A DNA stretch of 5,772 bases from Gammaproteobacteria bacterium (GTDB lineage: Bacteria > Pseudomonadota > Gammaproteobacteria > Steroidobacterales > Rariloculaceae): assembly GCA_004357505.1 (NCBI GenBank), contig SMWC01000062.1:1-5772 (forward strand). Direction: 5' to 3'. Both the position numbers and the translations under genes were made by a program. A model generated the notes under the pieces. It was not told the origin of the DNA. It worked only from the letters and a program-made list of their open reading frames with translations, and searched no databases. Below, piece by piece: positions 5,685 to 5,772 of the stretch. Position 1 is the stretch's first letter. Every line of letters begins with the position of its first letter.

Positions 5685-5772
5685 GAACCGAGGGGTGGTC
5701 GGAGACGGCCTGAGAGGTTGGCGTTGAGCCAATCAACCCTTTGAACCTGATCCGGTTAGTACCGGCGAAGGG
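5685..5772 (+). promoter_or_regulatory. TPP riboswitch (thi box), 3' end cut by window edge
   Basis: This is a thiamine pyrophosphate-sensing aptamer in a 5' leader, which lowers expression of thiamine genes when TPP is abundant. The diagnostic blocks are present in order: GGGGT (5692-5696), CTGAGA (5710-5715), ACCCTTTGAACCTGATC (5736-5752) and the ACCGGCGAAGGG end (5761-5772). P2 forms between GGGT (5693-5696) and ACCC (5736-5739). P3 can form between GGTC (5697-5700) and GGCC (5707-5710). An optional hairpin pairs GGTTGGC (5716-5722) with GCCAATC (5728-5734). P5 pairs CCGGT (5752-5756) with ACCGG (5761-5765). The 3' strand of P1 and the expression platform lie outside the window, so the mode of control cannot be read. 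The regulated gene is not visible; thiC is the commonest target, or a thiamine transporter. Confidence 0.95.

Noticed and set aside
1..5772. CRISPR array, tRNA/rRNA gene, insertion sequence or toxin-antitoxin pair
   Set aside because: No regularly spaced repeats, RNA gene hallmarks, transposase-like proteins or small paired toxin/antitoxin frames were seen.

Overview
The window is a moderately GC-rich bacterial chromosomal segment devoted mainly to molybdenum cofactor (Moco) biosynthesis. Codon use, GTG starts, ATGA/GTGA-type gene overlaps, the Moco gene repertoire and a proteobacterial-style TPP riboswitch suggest a proteobacterium, perhaps beta or gamma; I cannot name a genus from sequence alone.

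Left part (1-2046, + strand): a compact moaA-moaC-moaD-moaE operon. moaA runs in from the left edge and lacks about its first 45 residues. Each following gene starts inside the stop codon of the previous one (TGATG, GTGA, ATGA). Together they encode the two enzymes that turn GTP into cyclic pyranopterin monophosphate (MoaA, MoaC) and the two subunits of molybdopterin synthase (MoaD, MoaE).

Middle part (2057-4948): three genes on alternating strands. A MocA/CoxI-type nucleotidyltransferase (- strand) is convergent with moaE and probably attaches CMP to Moco. It is divergent from a small RimI-like GNAT acetyltransferase (+ strand). That gene ends in the same CTAG tetranucleotide as a convergent MFS_3-type exporter (- strand), which carries a soluble C-terminal domain. 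The acetyltransferase and exporter have no obvious role in the Moco pathway.

Right part (4949-5772): the exporter is divergent from moaB (+ strand), a MogA/MoaB-family protein probably acting at the molybdopterin adenylylation step. The 109-bp intergenic region holds a 14-nt palindrome within a plausible moaB promoter. After moaB there is a short leader with a possible promoter and a nearly complete TPP riboswitch aptamer running to the right edge. A thiamine biosynthesis or transport gene, typically thiC, is therefore expected just outside the window.

Overall the locus is mostly recognisable. I see no CRISPR array, tRNA, rRNA, insertion sequence or clearly new defence-type system. The points worth a second look are regulatory (palindrome, possible leaderless start, shared stop site) and functional (likely activity of this MoaB, nucleotide preference of the MocA-like enzyme, role of the exporter).
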